Counted from the first letter of the stretch, positions 26,801-41,800 are shown. The stretch: DNA of 64,000 nt from Branchiostoma floridae (GCF_000003815.2 NC_049980.1:24237808-24301807); one strand, 5' to 3'. Translations and numbers: made by a program. Notes: generated by a model from the sequence alone, not told the origin.

Positions 26801-29800
26801 CACCCCAGTCTATCAGCAGCTGTTCCTCCTGGGACAACCTGGGGACAGCATTCAGGAGTTCAGCCAAATGTTACTGTATGGTTATGTCTATGGTGAAGTA
26901 TGATATCTTGTTGATGGGTGCAGATTGATACCAGCAATCCAATGGATGATAGCAGTGATACCAACACCTTGGAAAAAGGCAGGATTTAGCTACCTATACC
27001 TTCAGTAATGGTCATAATACAGTCAGAGAAATTCTACAGAGAAGTTTCAGAGTTATGAACCATTATGTGATAATCGAATAGTGAGCATGTGCATGTCCTT
27101 GGTGCTGAACAGCAGTCCCATACATACTTTTAAGTAAGCATAAAAGGCTTGAACAAATGTACTTGGGCCTAAAAAAGTAACATTGGTGGTCAAAGCCTAA
27201 TTTGTTTCTGCAACACATAACAGGTAATATCTGTCCTTGGTGCTGAATGGCTGGTCACTGGCCTTCCTGTTAGCAGTGTACATTTAAACATCAAACATCA
27301 TGAAAGTGTACAGTAGAGGTTTGCCTGAATCAGATGTCTCTATGACAGAGCTTACTTCTTCTGTGTAGAGATGGGCCTGTTTCTCCAGGAGGGATGGAGG
27401 CTGTCAGCATCCGGGTCAGATCCCTTCTTCTTGGCAAAACCCAGCCGGCAGAACATAGACACTGCATTCTGTAACATAAGGCATAGAGAACACACAATAA
27501 GTCACAACTACATTTGTATGATCCCATGCATGTCCACTGTGGGCTGAATACACCCCCAGTACGAGGGGTGAAGCAAAATTTTAGATTGTTACAATTTGGG
27601 TAGATCAGAAAGATAGTCATTTCTCATAGATGATGAAATAAGCATCGTGTTGCGTACATTTCAGCATTGTTAATTCTACATGTATAACAGAAAAATGAAA
27701 TATTGCAAAGGTCTCATGAGATCCAAGTACAATCACTATCATATTGATTTTAAACAGGCACACATGCATTGCACACAACATTGTTTTGAACCCCACCTTG
27801 ACTAGTTGCAAGTCTATCTGCAGTACATTGGCCAGTTCTGTGACTGTTGTGTGCTCATCAATAGACACAAAGATCTTGTACAGCAGAGTCTCCAGATAGT
27901 CCCCCTGCACTCGGTTCATCACAAATCCCTCCAGCGGGGGGACTGTTGGGAGAACATCAAAATTAAAATTTCTGTCCTAGCTTCCAAAACAAGATTGATG
28001 ACAGGCTAAGAGAAGATTAAAAGTGTTCAGTATAACAGGCAAAGTGACTGACATATAATAACTATACCTGTGTGCAATAATAAAATCCAAAAGCATGCCA
28101 GTGTGGACGAGATTGAACAGTACCATTAAATGCTTGTTACTCAGTTCAGTTCAGTACACTGCAAAAGCTAAAAGAACTTACCAATGATGCAGTCATCATC
28201 ATTTATAGGTACCTCCAGATACACAAGTCCCTTGTGGTACAGACCTGTCACGGAGACAACAACATAAGTACTGAACCCTACAGCTAAATGAAACATACAT
28301 GCACAAATACAACTGCTACACAGTGTAAATGTAGTTTAATTTCTACTGGACAGAGATTTGTGACATCAGACGAGCCCAAAGCAGGGAAAAGGCAAAATGC
28401 TAACATCATGCACCCCTAAACCTCTAAAGTATTCTCAGCAATTCTATTACTAAGTCACATATATACATTATTTACCGCAACAGCTTTTTAAATTATCTGT
28501 TTTACTCTTCTTGATTAAAAACCTTAGGCCCACTTCAGACAGACAACACGTATATAGTCGTGCGACTGTTATTGACTATTCGTTGTGGGCAACGGTTGTC
28601 TTTAGACATGCAAATTAAAAATGGCGGGAGAATTCTTCATTTTCGTCATGCAGCAGATTACTATTCTTTTGCTTGCAAACAAATATTGTCCCCAACAAAG
28701 AATGACACAGAGACGGGAAAATCTGGAATTAAACCTGGCGTTCGTGGCCGCCAGTGGTATTACAGATTACTACTAGTATCATGAAGGATGTAGCCACTGG
28801 TGGTGGGGCATTGCGCTGGAACAGGCAGTTTCTGATGACAAAAATACGTTTCCATTACTGACTGCATGTATATTTACGGAGAAAAATTCCCTTTCAAATA
28901 GAAAAAAACATGCTGCAGGCTTATTAGCATATGATCCAGTCCCGTCGCCGGCGACGATTTTTCTTTAGACATGTGAGGAATAGTCGCGGACCCCCCGCTG
29001 AAGGGTCGCGCGACTGGGTCCGAGGTGGTCGCACGATGATTCCATAAAAACCCGCACGACTATTTTGATCCTCTTTAGACAGCCTTAAATTATCGTCGCC
29101 GGCAACGTTGTTGACAACAACAGTCGCACGACTATGAAAGTGTTGTCTGTCTAAAGTCGGCCTTACTTACTCTGTATAAATTTGTAGTCAAGCATTCCTA
29201 TCTCCTGTGGCCCACTGTCTATGATTGTGTCCACCAAATTCTTCTCAGCAACTTTACACATCTAAAAAAAAAGAAAGAAAAAACACACATTGTCAGATTG
29301 GGTCTTTCCATTTTCAACATGTTTTTGTTCTGAACCAAGTGGTAGTGAGTGCAAGTCCTAACTGTTCTCACTCATCTAACATGTACGCTACTGAGAAAGT
29401 GTCATGGTCCAATGTTTGTTGTGCTAGGAAAAAAGAGCTAGGGGAATTTCTTCAGTACAATGAACTTGTAAATATTGTCCATCTTCTCTCTGTGTAGCTT
29501 AACTGTTCATTGAGTTGATTTGAGTTTAACAAGTTAGATCACCTTCAATTTCACCTAAGCTCCATTTCTGTATCACCTCATCACATACATGTACATGTAA
29601 CTGTAAGGCACACCCAGCCTACCTTGCTTGATGTCATCCTCTGTGATGTAAGCTCCATATCTGTACCATACATGTACACGTACCTGTGAGGTACACCCAG
29701 CCTACCTTGATGTCGTCCTCTGTGATATAAGCTCCTTATCTGTACCATACATGTACCTGTGAGGCACACCCAGCCTACCTTGATGTCGTCCTCTGTGATG

Positions 29801-32800
29801 TAAACTCCATATCTGTACCATACATGTACCTGTGAGGCACACCCAGCCTACCTTGATGTCGTCCTCTGTGATGTAAACTCCATACCTGTACCATACATGT
29901 ACCTGTGAGGCACACCCAGCCTACCTTGATGTCGTCCTCTGTGATGTAAACTCCATACCTGTACCATACATGTACCTGTGAGGCACACCCAGCCTACCTT
30001 GATGTCGTCCTCTGTGATGTAAACTCCATATCTGTACCATACATGTACCTGAGTGGTACACCCAGCCTACCTTGATGTCGTCCTCTGTGATGTAAACTCC
30101 ATATCTGTACCATACATGTACCTGAGTGGTACACCCAGCCTACCTTGCTTGATGTCATCCTCTGTGATGTAAGCTCCATATCTGTACCATACATGTACCT
30201 GTGAGGCACACCCAGCCTACCTTGATGTCATCCTGTGATGTAAGCTCCATTTCTGTACCATACATGTACCTGTGAGGTACACCCAGCCTACCTTGATGTC
30301 GTCCTCTGTGATGTAAACTCCATACCTGTACCATACATGTACCTGTGAGGCATACCCAGCCTACCTTGATGTCGTCCTCTGTGATGTAAACTCCATATCT
30401 GTACCATACATGTACCTGAGTGGTACACCCAGCCTACCTTGCTTGATGTCATCCTCTGTGATGTAAGCTCCATATCTGTACCATACATGTACCTGTGAGG
30501 CACACCCAGCCTACCTTGATGTCATCCTGTGATGTAAGCTCCATTTCTGTACCATACATGTACCTGTGAGGTACACCCAGCCTACCTTGATGTCGTCCTC
30601 TGTGATGTAAACTCCATACCTGTACCATACATGTACCTGTGAGGTACACCCAGCCTACCTTGATGTCGTCCTCTGTGATGTAAACTCCATATCTGTACCA
30701 TACATGTACCTGTGAGGCACACCCAGCCTACCTTGATGTCATCCTGTGATGTAAGCTCCATATCTGTACCATACATGTACCTGTGAGGTACACCCAGCCT
30801 ACCTTGATGTCATCCTCTGTGATGTAAGCTCCATATCTGTACCATACATGTACCTGTGAGGAACACCCAGCCTACCTTGATGTCATCCTCTGTGATGTAA
30901 ACTCCATATCTGTACCATACATGTACCAGTGAGGTACACCCAGCCTACCTTGATGTCGTCCTCTGTTATGTAAACTCCATATCTGTACCATACATGTACC
31001 TGAGTGGTACACCCAGCCTACCTTGATGTCGTCCTCTGTGATGTAAACTCCATATCTGTACCATACATGTACCTGAGTGGTACACCCAGCCTACCTTGAT
31101 GTCGTCCTCTGTGATGTAAACTCCATATCTGTACCATACATGTACCTGTGAGGTACACCCAGCCTACCTTGATGTCATCCTGTGATGTAAGCTCCATATC
31201 TGTACCATACATGTACCTGTGAGGTACACCCAGCCTACCTTGATGTCATCCTGTGATGTAAGCTCCATATCTGTACCATACATGTACCTGTGAGGCACAC
31301 CCAGCCTACCTTGATGTCGTCCTCTGTGATGTACCCAGCCTGAGAGATCCACCAGGGCTCCAGGCTGATGTCCACTGGGGTGGTCGGCAACAGGTCCCTG
31401 ATGGGCTTTCTCCGGAAAAATTTCTACAAAGAAAAATAACATTGACTTAAACAAATCATATGCAAGCTAGAGGAGAATCCAAAGTACAGGTGTTGCATCA
31501 CTCCTGATGTATTTATAAGAACACCATTTCACAGGTAGTTACAAGGTCATGAAATGAGAAATTTTCCTTTTTTTCAATATAAAAAAATCACCATTTAAGA
31601 CACATATACTTCTTTTATCATAATGCAATGTTAGTATTGTTGCCAGACAACTTCCCTACTCTTTTCAGACAAGTCAGCACCACTCTACCTTTGATGAGCG
31701 ACACTGGTTCATCAGATCAATGTACTGGTTTCTGCCTATGCCCATCAACCGCAGACCTGTCAAAATGATATAAAAAATTAGGACAACTTAATGTGGAGCC
31801 ATGCACATCTGTTCAAAAATCATGTATTCCAGGACATTTTTACAATTGTGCACTGTTAGCTATGAATGAAACATTTGAAGCATATATTTGACACATTTGA
31901 AGTTTAACTCTGTACCTTTATTTTGTACTATGTGTAAGAGTTGTTGCCATATATCGTACCGTGTACCATTGTAATGCAATAAAATTCATTCATTTCTTCA
32001 CGTATAGACAGTCCCAATTTGTAACTCACAGTCAGCAGCAGTGAAGTTGGGCAGGGAGTCGTAGCTCTTCTCGTTGGCCATGGTGTCCTCCATGATCCTG
32101 AGGTAGTAGGAGAAGGGGGTGATGCGCAGACCCTTCACCATGATGTCAGACAGGTGGTACGGGTACAGCAGCAGGTGCTCACGGCTGTACTGAAGCAGGT
32201 CCTCGTAGTAACGCTTCTCGTCTTTACGGACATGGCGTACTGTGGGGGTACAGGAGAGCAATTTGGTTAACACGAAGATATTTTTACTGTATCTCATGCT
32301 GCAAAAAAGGATCATAGATAAGATGTGACCTCAGGGGCTACTGACAATTTCCACTAAAACATTTATTTTCATATTCCAGATGTGACATACTTGTTGTAGT
32401 AAGCACAATGTAAATGTAGGTTGTGCACTGTGCAGGCAAAAAAAACTTGGAACAATATGTACAAATTTTGATGATGTGTTTCAGAGACAATTGTCATTTT
32501 CCTGTGTCTGTCATTAGTCTCAACAAGCAGTCTTTACAGTGCACATTATCAGTCTCAAACAGGTTTTACAGATAGCAAAAGGCTAACACTGTCATGGTTA
32601 ACTCATGAGTAGGCCACCTCCAGTGTAAGTGCGCACTAATGAGCATGACAACCAGCCCATGTACATGTAATGTCATCAGCTGTTTATCCATCTCCTGCTG
32701 AGAGGGCACCAAGTCAAGGCTACTGTAGTTCAACACACGTCCACAAGGGGGCACCCAAGGGAAATGTATTGCGTTCTTGTTATTCAAAACAGTGAACTTT

Positions 32801-35800
32801 GATATTCTAAAGGTTAGGAAGGCACAGAGTGTTTCCACTAATAATTCTCAAGGCCTTGAGTGATTTTCAAAGTGACTGATTGCTATCTTATTGTATAGAC
32901 CACTCCAGATCAAAGTACACCAACAAGTACTAGACTTTCTGCTATCTTAAGTCTTCTTCAACAATAGTAATCTCTTGATCTATCTAATGACCTCTACTAC
33001 ACCCTCCTCTCACTTGTGTTGTACTGACCTGGTCTGGCCTGTTTGTGGTCTCCAAGGTCTAACCACAAAAGACTTGAGGACTAGTTGGCTAGACCCAAAG
33101 AAAGAAACACTATCAACTTCTACATCACTTTACATATTGACGGTTGGTAGCCATTGACTCAGCATATTTCATAAAGCTGTTCCCAGAGAATGTTTACTCC
33201 CTCTGGAGCTGAATACCTCTCAGTGCCATCTGGTAATAACCTTCAGGGTAAATCCAGGCCTTTGCTGGGATGATTAACTTTTCCCTATCTGATGACCCTT
33301 GACCAAGATTGGCGGGGAGTCCTCAAACTTCCGATCTCCAAAATCCTACAGGTAGTTATGGGATAGCTTAGTGGAGAAAAAAGACTTCGACACACACTGA
33401 CTGACTTGTCTTCCAGTTGGCCTTGTCCTTTTAATGGTGTTAACATCAATAGAAAAGAACAACTCCTCTATTAAGATATGGTAAATATGTAACCTTAGAC
33501 AGTGCTGCTTAATGTATGTGTTATATAACCTTACTGATATCAGATCTTACACAATAACATGAGCAATCACGTGTTACACATTAAAACTAATAACCCAAAT
33601 AGCTAAAAGACAATCAGACAAAGACATAAATCATGGATATACATAATATATGAAATTGTCATCAACACAATGATAGAGTGTTATTAACACGAGAGGCAAT
33701 TCACACTTCACACTCATTTTAAGATGATGGGCAGATAGCCTGGTTAAATCTCGCTTATAGCAGCCCGCCAAACATCTGCCGGTCCCCTACAGCCCTGGAC
33801 AGCGGAGTTTGTGTTACACAGACTAATGGGCAGATAGCTCACAAGATGATTGAGTTATCTGATATCCAGAGTAACCAACAAAATATCTTTAACATATTTC
33901 TAAATGTCTACTACCCTGTGAAGCATGTCCTTCTCAGGTGATATAGGGCGCTATGCACCTGGTCTATACAAGCAAGGACAAGCTGAACTATGCTCATTTG
34001 AGCCCATAACACTGAGGAAATGGTGAAACATGTTTGTTGTGTACTTGTTCGAATAAAGTTCCTATACGGAGAACATGCAGCTACAGCGTCTTTTCTGAAG
34101 ATGTGGCGTAAGTGTGGATGAATGGCTTGAGGTTGTCCTGCCCCACATACTCTACTTCTCAGGCTGGAGATACAATCATACTTAATATCTAGAGCAGGTG
34201 TTGTATAGCGTGTAGGAAAGGAGGCTTAGGGTCCCAACATTCCCATCCTTAGGCAGGGGGAGGAGTAGAGTTGTAGACACGTAGATCAATGTACTAAGAA
34301 TGTCTGGAGCTTAGACTGTCAGTTTTTGCGCCTTCTACTTAAGATTCTATAAATTCCATCCTTTCACCATCTGTAAACACAGTGCTGTATGGACGACAAC
34401 ATCAGTTAGGACTGAAGCAGTCAAGTTCTAAGGTTAGACAAAGGTTACGGTCTGGTTCAAGGTGAGCTGGCAGCCACCAGGGGTGGTCCACAGCCGGCTT
34501 TTGACTTTATCAACTGGAACCCTGTCCACAGTCGCACACAAAAGCTGCACTGTTCCACATCCTACTAGGAAGGATACTTATTAAACATTTTACTATCCTG
34601 CTGTCAACCTCAGAGGATGCTAAAGGATGTCCATGTCCCCTGACAAGTGTAAGACTTTACCTTATAAATTTCCTTATTTTAACAAAGTTAAACAAAATGT
34701 TGGACTATTCAAAGTTGAACCAATGAAGAGCAAAGCTGCCATTAGGGCCTTTTCATTTGGAACAAAAGGTTAGTTAAGGTCTCTGAAAACATTTTAGGGA
34801 TAAAGTTAGACAGGATACATAAATCTGATTTATCATGTGTAGTACTTCTTACTCTAAATGTAAACAATCTCAGCAGGATATTACAATGTTATCATTCCTT
34901 TCTATAAACATGGCTGAAAACAGTATATTGAGTTATTGAAAGTGCGCTGTCTACTTTGATTAACGTTACCTCCATAAAATTAGGTCAGCATATAATGGGA
35001 CATGCTGCGCCATATTTAAGGGGCCCTGCATGGGGCACACAGTGTGCCAGATGAGGAAGAGACTGGTTCTTAAGACTTCTGTAACTTCTCTAAATAAATC
35101 GTTAACTTTAGTGACCATCTTTAGGACGTTTACACCTACTGATGAATGTTTAGATGCACTAGCCAAAAGTTTAGAACATCTACAGAAACAAATAGTTAAC
35201 AAAACTGTTGTACCATTTACATTGTACTTTACTAATTGTAGAGCACTGATTGCTAAACGTTTCACAAACATTAAGATTTACAGCTGAGAGACTGATTGTC
35301 TATCTGTGGTAATCCAGGTGTGCAGCTGTGTGGCCCAAAGGTGAAAGTTGAAGAGTGACCCAACAGTCCTGTTTGGACAGTGCACCAGTGTACTTCTGTA
35401 GTGGAGTGTGTTTAACATGTTTTAGCACCTGAAAAGGAAGGCTTTACTGCGCCGGAACAACTTATTGCTTCCAGTCCTCGAGGGGACAGTAAAATATCAA
35501 ATGTCTTAATTCTTATTGGAATACTCAAGCTAAAAGGTCATACTAAAATCTCCAAGACAGTAATCTTGTTCAGCCAATGACAGGGTCACATTTTCAAACC
35601 ACTGTGCCTAGCTGGGCAGTTTTATGAGACTGAAGTATGGATAGTGAGTGAGTGAGGAAGTATAATGTAAAACACAAGAAAACACACAAAATGTTTTTAA
35701 AACATGAGCATAATTTCTGTATAAAGACATTCATTTCTTGTTCCTGCCAACAGGCCAGCTAAGCCCCTGATGTTGACCCTGACATTAAATTTGCTCTTAA

Positions 35801-38800
35801 CAGTGACTACCTGGAAGATGGCCAGCTTCATCTATTGATCAATCAAACAACTAATGGACCAACCAACTACTTATCTGTTGATCAAATACATGTAACTTCC
35901 AACACAAAGTAAAATGGAAGATATCAGCTGTTGGTTTCCCATAACCAATGCTGGGTAAAGAACATGTGGGTGGCCCATGATCATTAACAGTGTCTGCAAG
36001 CAGCATGCCCAAGGAAAAAAAAACTTTTACAGGGTCCATGAACTAACTTTCTATCAATTTGCTATTCTGAGAGAAAAGATATTATCAGTGTAATGGACTG
36101 GAGATAAGCAATAATTTACGAGACAGTTGAAGAATGAAGTAGAAATGATTGTAAATAGCTGAGACAAAAGGATATAACGCAGTTAAAAGTCCCAATCCTA
36201 TAACGTTCATAATGCATAGAAGATAATGTCTGACTTAGAAACAAACCATGCATATACACAAGCTACATTTTGTACTGTATGTTTTTCTTCTATGTAAGGT
36301 TCAACCTCTTTTGTCACTGAACGTCTGCACTAACTGGAAGATGGCCAAACCAACTGTAAACAATAGGGATAAACTGTGGTCCGACCTGCTAGCTCACCTA
36401 TGCTTCTTCACATATAGCTGTGGCTAAACCTTAAGGAAATGTCCCTCTATAGGCCATGGGTGTATCACACACCTGTGAGTATGTACTGATTTTATCCACC
36501 TGATCAATAAGAAATGAAGATGTGGAATGTTTAGTGACATGTTGGACACACAGGACTCGTGCAATGATGATTACTTTGTCCCCACTTCCAGCCATCTATA
36601 CAGCTGTGTTTGAAAGACTTGGAAAGAGAGATCTTCTATCACAATACCGAAAGCATTGAAATCAACAACCCTCATCTCCAGTCATCTTCAGAAAGTCATG
36701 TTCAACTTTTGAAGTGACTGTCATTTCCAAGTTCAATGCCATAGATGACAGCCTATGTCTTTTATCACACATAAATTCATTGATAAATAGAAAAAATGGT
36801 TGATTCAGAAATGGTTTTTTTTTTATACCTTTAATATAGCTGCTTTTTTTTCAGGTACATGGAATACGTTGATACAAAATGTCTTGTATATGACAATACC
36901 CAGAGGTAGATGACATGATTAAATATGTTTTTTTATGCTACACTTGCATGAAATGCCAACACAGTGTTCCTCCCTAAGGTAAGTTACAAAGTCAAGTTCT
37001 CCGTCATATAGGAAACAGCCATCATCCTTATCTCAAATTGGATATTGTGTACAATATATTGATATACATACACAGTTGCACTGTGTTAACTTTACAGATC
37101 AAATCTACTTCATAAATCCTGGACATCAGGAACACATGATAAAACTCACTAAGCCTTGACTCAACATTATAACAAAAAGGCGAAAGGCAATATGTATAAT
37201 TATTCATATTCACATGTATAAAAGTATGAAAAATATATTACACAACCTGAAAACCACATTTGTTAACCTTCTCTGAAGGATTTGTAAACATACAATAATT
37301 GTTTTCTGATGACCACAAAAAAAATCTTTCAGCATTTGGACGCACATTTCCAACAAATTTCTCAGTCAAAACAAGACATTGCTTGCTGTTTCCTGTGAAT
37401 CATTGATTACACAAGTATTCTTTGATTTGATTTTGCAAATGTGGAATTCAGATAGTACCCTGAAACAGGCATAACATTGACAGGTGTGGCACACCTGGTG
37501 TCACTGAAAAAATAAGGTCTGCATTCTAATGCTACAGACTGACATAACATGGCATGCTACTGGTAACGTTACATAGTACAAAGAAACATGCTTCTAGCTT
37601 CCAGACTGACAAGTCTGGATTTAAATAAGTTCTGTACATATGCTGATGGTTGGTAATATACTGCCAATGTTTACTACTAGACTGGCTTTGGTGATCTTTA
37701 TGTACAACTGCAAGGTTTCTGAAACAAACTGGCATGTAATATCTACTATCTGTAACTGATAAAGGGCACTCACACTGACTTCCTGAACACAAACAGATCA
37801 TGGAACTATCAACATGCATGTTTCTATCTTTTTTTTTTACAAATCTGGATATGGTAGTCATAATCCTCCACATAACACTGTAATAACTAAAAAAACATCA
37901 TCGCTTTTATGGCAGTAGAGCTTTTACATCACCTCAAGTGTCAAAGGAAAAAGGGACCATCTATTTATTGAAGACCAGCCAATATATACACTGAAACTAT
38001 GCCATGTTCCTCTGACAGTCTGTTGTAAACCCAGATAGGTTTACTTTCCACTCAGATCAAAGCAGTCTCCTCCAGTTGATGCCAGTCCAAACTGGGCTCC
38101 ATTGCCTGTTTGATCTGGTCTGAACTGGTTCAAACTGGTCTGATCTTCATTGACACCGACTTTAAGGAGTAGAACGCTCCCTTCCAATCCCACCACACGA
38201 TGCCCTGCCAGCTGGCTGACTCCCCTCTCCGCTGGTATTTCCCATTGAGTAGGGAGTGACTACACGAGCCATACCACCATCCCCCTCCCCCATCTCTCTG
38301 TGCACAGTTCCCCTCCATGGCATCATTGTCCCTGTCCTTGGTGGTGAACGCCCGTCCATTGTTCATACTCATGGAGTCCCCGGCTGTACCGGAGTAGCCA
38401 CCGAGCTTCAGCATGAAATCCTCGCTGTCCTCACAGACTCGGAAAGAGGAGTAGATGGCGTACGCCTTGTTCCCTTCCCAATCCTCCAGGTCCACTCGGA
38501 GCTTGTAGTGTCCCTGGTTGCTGAGACGGTAGATCTGGTTCAGACCCAGCCAGTATTCGCCCGTAACTCGGCCAAAACCATTCTTGTAGTCGGTCCAGCT
38601 GCGAGCGAAACTCACCGACCTAAAAGAACAAGACTCAGTTTCAGCATGAAGGCTCATCCATATTGCATTGTCAGATGCCTGACCAAGAGTGGAGAAGTCG
38701 GTCGAAATATTCGTATAGTGAATCAACTCTTAAGTGTAGTTTGAACTTTTTCAAAAAGCCTTGTGATCAGTTTCTTTATCAATCTTATAATTTCAAACAA

Positions 38801-41800
38801 CTGTGCATTCTTTCCCATCCTAACTCATTACGTCACAGCTTTAGAGATTAAGGATGATTGTACAAGGATGATACACAAGAGAATCATTGACAGAATTTAC
38901 CTAGGCTCAAAGCCTCACACTGAAAAGAAGTGAACAATAAACCGTAGGACATGAATGTTGCCTAGAAGTCTTACCCGTCAAACCTCCTCTGCAGTACAGT
39001 CCATCCCCCCTCAGCTGTCTTCATGTCACAGTACACAGGGATGGCTGGGGTCTTCAGGTACGGGTCCTCTGGGATGGTGTACACATGGTTCAGTCTGTAA
39101 CCTCGCTGGTACAGGTCGTAACAGTCACGGATATTTCCTACACCAAAATGGGAAAAAAACAGCATTAGAATCTTACTCAGACTCTCTACTTTTTAATGTA
39201 AATACATGTAGATCAAAATTCTTCATTTTGTAGACCTTTCTACCACAATGAATAGTCTTTATATGTGGATACTAGGCTTAGAATAAACCTTGTCACCATG
39301 ATATTTTAGGTAGCTTAATGTGCATTTCTGTAATAGTTGAATGTGCAACTCAGAACTTACATGTATGCAAATACATTTATATCATTTGAGAATGGATTCA
39401 CATCAGTCGTAGTGCTACATAATACAGTACTTCTTAATGAAGAAATCAATCATCATTAAGTTGCACTACAAGCAAGTTGAGATACATAAAGCTATCATAT
39501 TCTGACTTACATTGTGACAATTTTCCATAGAGCTGAAATGATCATAGTGGTCTTTATTATTTAAAAACAATTTGGTACATTGTTGAATCCATGATCAATT
39601 AATCTGAATCTTTAATAACTCTTATCATACATGGATATTTTTCTCCTCGTTAAGATGTGAGATAATGTGGTCGTTACATCCCAGCAGGGGTGCATGATGG
39701 GTAATTGCTCCCCCTGTCAGCAGGTAGCGAGGTGGAATGACCCCCGGTTATGGCTCACGGCTGTAAATTGTTTACCCCACAAACCCCATCATCAGACAAA
39801 GGCTCTGCGTTGGTGGAATTCTTTTGTCTTGGACTCAACACTTTGCCTTCAGCATAGCTTCTATTGAATCAATCTGGGTAATTTGGAATATAAAAGCAGC
39901 TGTAATGTTTGTTAAGTACCTTGAGTTAATGACCATCATGAAAAATTAATACCATCTTCAAAGTTGCATTAAATTTTTTGATACTTTAGGTAACTTTTAA
40001 ATTTCTTTCTGGTACCTTAATTAAAAATCCAGACAGTAACCTTTCCTTTCCTTTACTTGCTTTACTGTGATGAAAGTATCGCAAGCTGCACATCAAAGAC
40101 AGTAATGATCAAAAGCATGAGCACAGTGGTAGTCTGTCACATCATAGGTCACTTTCCCTCGGGTTATTTACTTAAGAATGGTAGAATTATTCTGTAATTA
40201 TCAAGAAGGTTCCTTACTTTGACCTTTGAAAACCATACAGTAACTGTACCTTTTTTACGATCTTGATAGTAAGCCATTAAATCAATAGATTAATGGCATC
40301 TTTAGAATAAAGTCCCAACAATTGCATACATTTAAAGGTACATTTGTATGTAATAGCAAAACAGCATGGTATGATCACTCATGATCTCCTTACAAGTTTA
40401 AGAAAATTGACACCCCATCACAGCTTACGAGGAACCCCGCTCTCATGTTTTTTACTACACTGTATACTGACATCACTGGCAATCTGGCACTGCCGCATCT
40501 TATATGATTATGGTACTATTAGTATTACAAACAGACACATATCATGTCTTCTATCAAATCACAAGGTTACAAGTTATGATACAAAACCCATGGAACTGTT
40601 TGTCTTTTAGTTTGCTTTTGTCACTGGTGTTTCCTTAAAGTCAAAGTGCAGTAACGTTAACAGTACTAGTTCTAAAAGACTAAAACAAGTGCAATTTTCC
40701 ACAACTTTTGTGTCTCCACACAGACAATGTCTTGTGATTCATCTGTTATCTTCAGTCTGTTCATTCAGACAGATAATGACTGCACCAGAGGCTACCAACA
40801 GCCAGAAATTAGCAAACAAGCGCAGCCATACAGGGGACCAATATGCTGATTGTCTCCTCTTGATAAATTCTAACAAAGGCTTCAAAGAACTGCACCGGCT
40901 CTGGAGCTAAACCACAAATGAGAAAACACTAGACTGTTCCAAACCAGAGGAACCACGATGTCCCAGTGTGATATAGAAAACATTTGTGCTGAATAAAGAC
41001 CCTTTACAGCACAGATAAGGAAGGGAGGAGTACAAGTTTCTTGTGAAATAATTTACAACATCTTGAATGACATATTGACATTTCTTTGGTTGCCTCATAT
41101 CAAGATGCCCTTAAATGGAGCTTTCAATGCACATTCAGTCAGTTGAATTTTGCAGACAGCTGCAGCGTCCAAGGAATGACAGATAACCTTAAGAAAATTG
41201 TAATTTTGGATATCTAACCATTTTATTGAAATAGTGACAAGAAAAACATGTTATGAAAACATTCTATCCATAAATGAATGTCACAAGAAGTATCAAAATG
41301 GTTTATGAGTTTTGGCTCCAGATCAAAGGACAGGAGATGGGAAGTGACCTGATGACTGACAATTTTCCCTGCTGGAGATCTTCCATATTAAATCCTTCCT
41401 CATTCAGGCGATCAGGGGACATACCGCATTCCCCTTCCCTCTCCCTGCCAACATGTACATCATTGTGCTACTATATATAGCAGACTGGGCATAAGTCCAT
41501 ACTGCACAACTTCAACAATAACTGGCAAAATATGTCAAACGCCCATTAGTCATTTTCACCTATTGAATGTCAATTTGCTATAGGCTGCAGTTTCAACAAG
41601 TTGTAAAAGATGAGAACTTCACTCTGTTGAAATGATACTCTGAAATGCCTTTCTACACTCAAACTCAAAAGTATACAAAATGTGCATCCCACACCCTAAA
41701 CATCTCTGACAGGTGTGTGCGTGTTTGATGCTAATCCTCCCATTGGAAGCACCGGTAAACACCTCAGTCAGAAGGCAGGATGATGTTTGGCCACTGAGTC

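Noticed and set aside
29581-31331. Regularly spaced repeats resembling a CRISPR array
   Set aside because: Units are directly adjoining with no unique spacers, and the genome is animal. It is a minisatellite.
29581-31454. Many minus-strand open frames in the tandem array, suggesting a repetitive protein
   Set aside because: They are by-products of the 71-78 bp repeat. Frames shift between units, and the array is intronic except for its last copy.
34966-35287. Overlapping open frames on both strands in FAM91A1 intron 2
   Set aside because: No splice sites, promoter or recognisable motif; codon content looks like chance in AT-rich DNA.
38256-38744. Long plus-strand open frame of 162 codons
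   Set aside because: It is the antisense shadow of the FReD exon at 38130-38619, which has clear family motifs.
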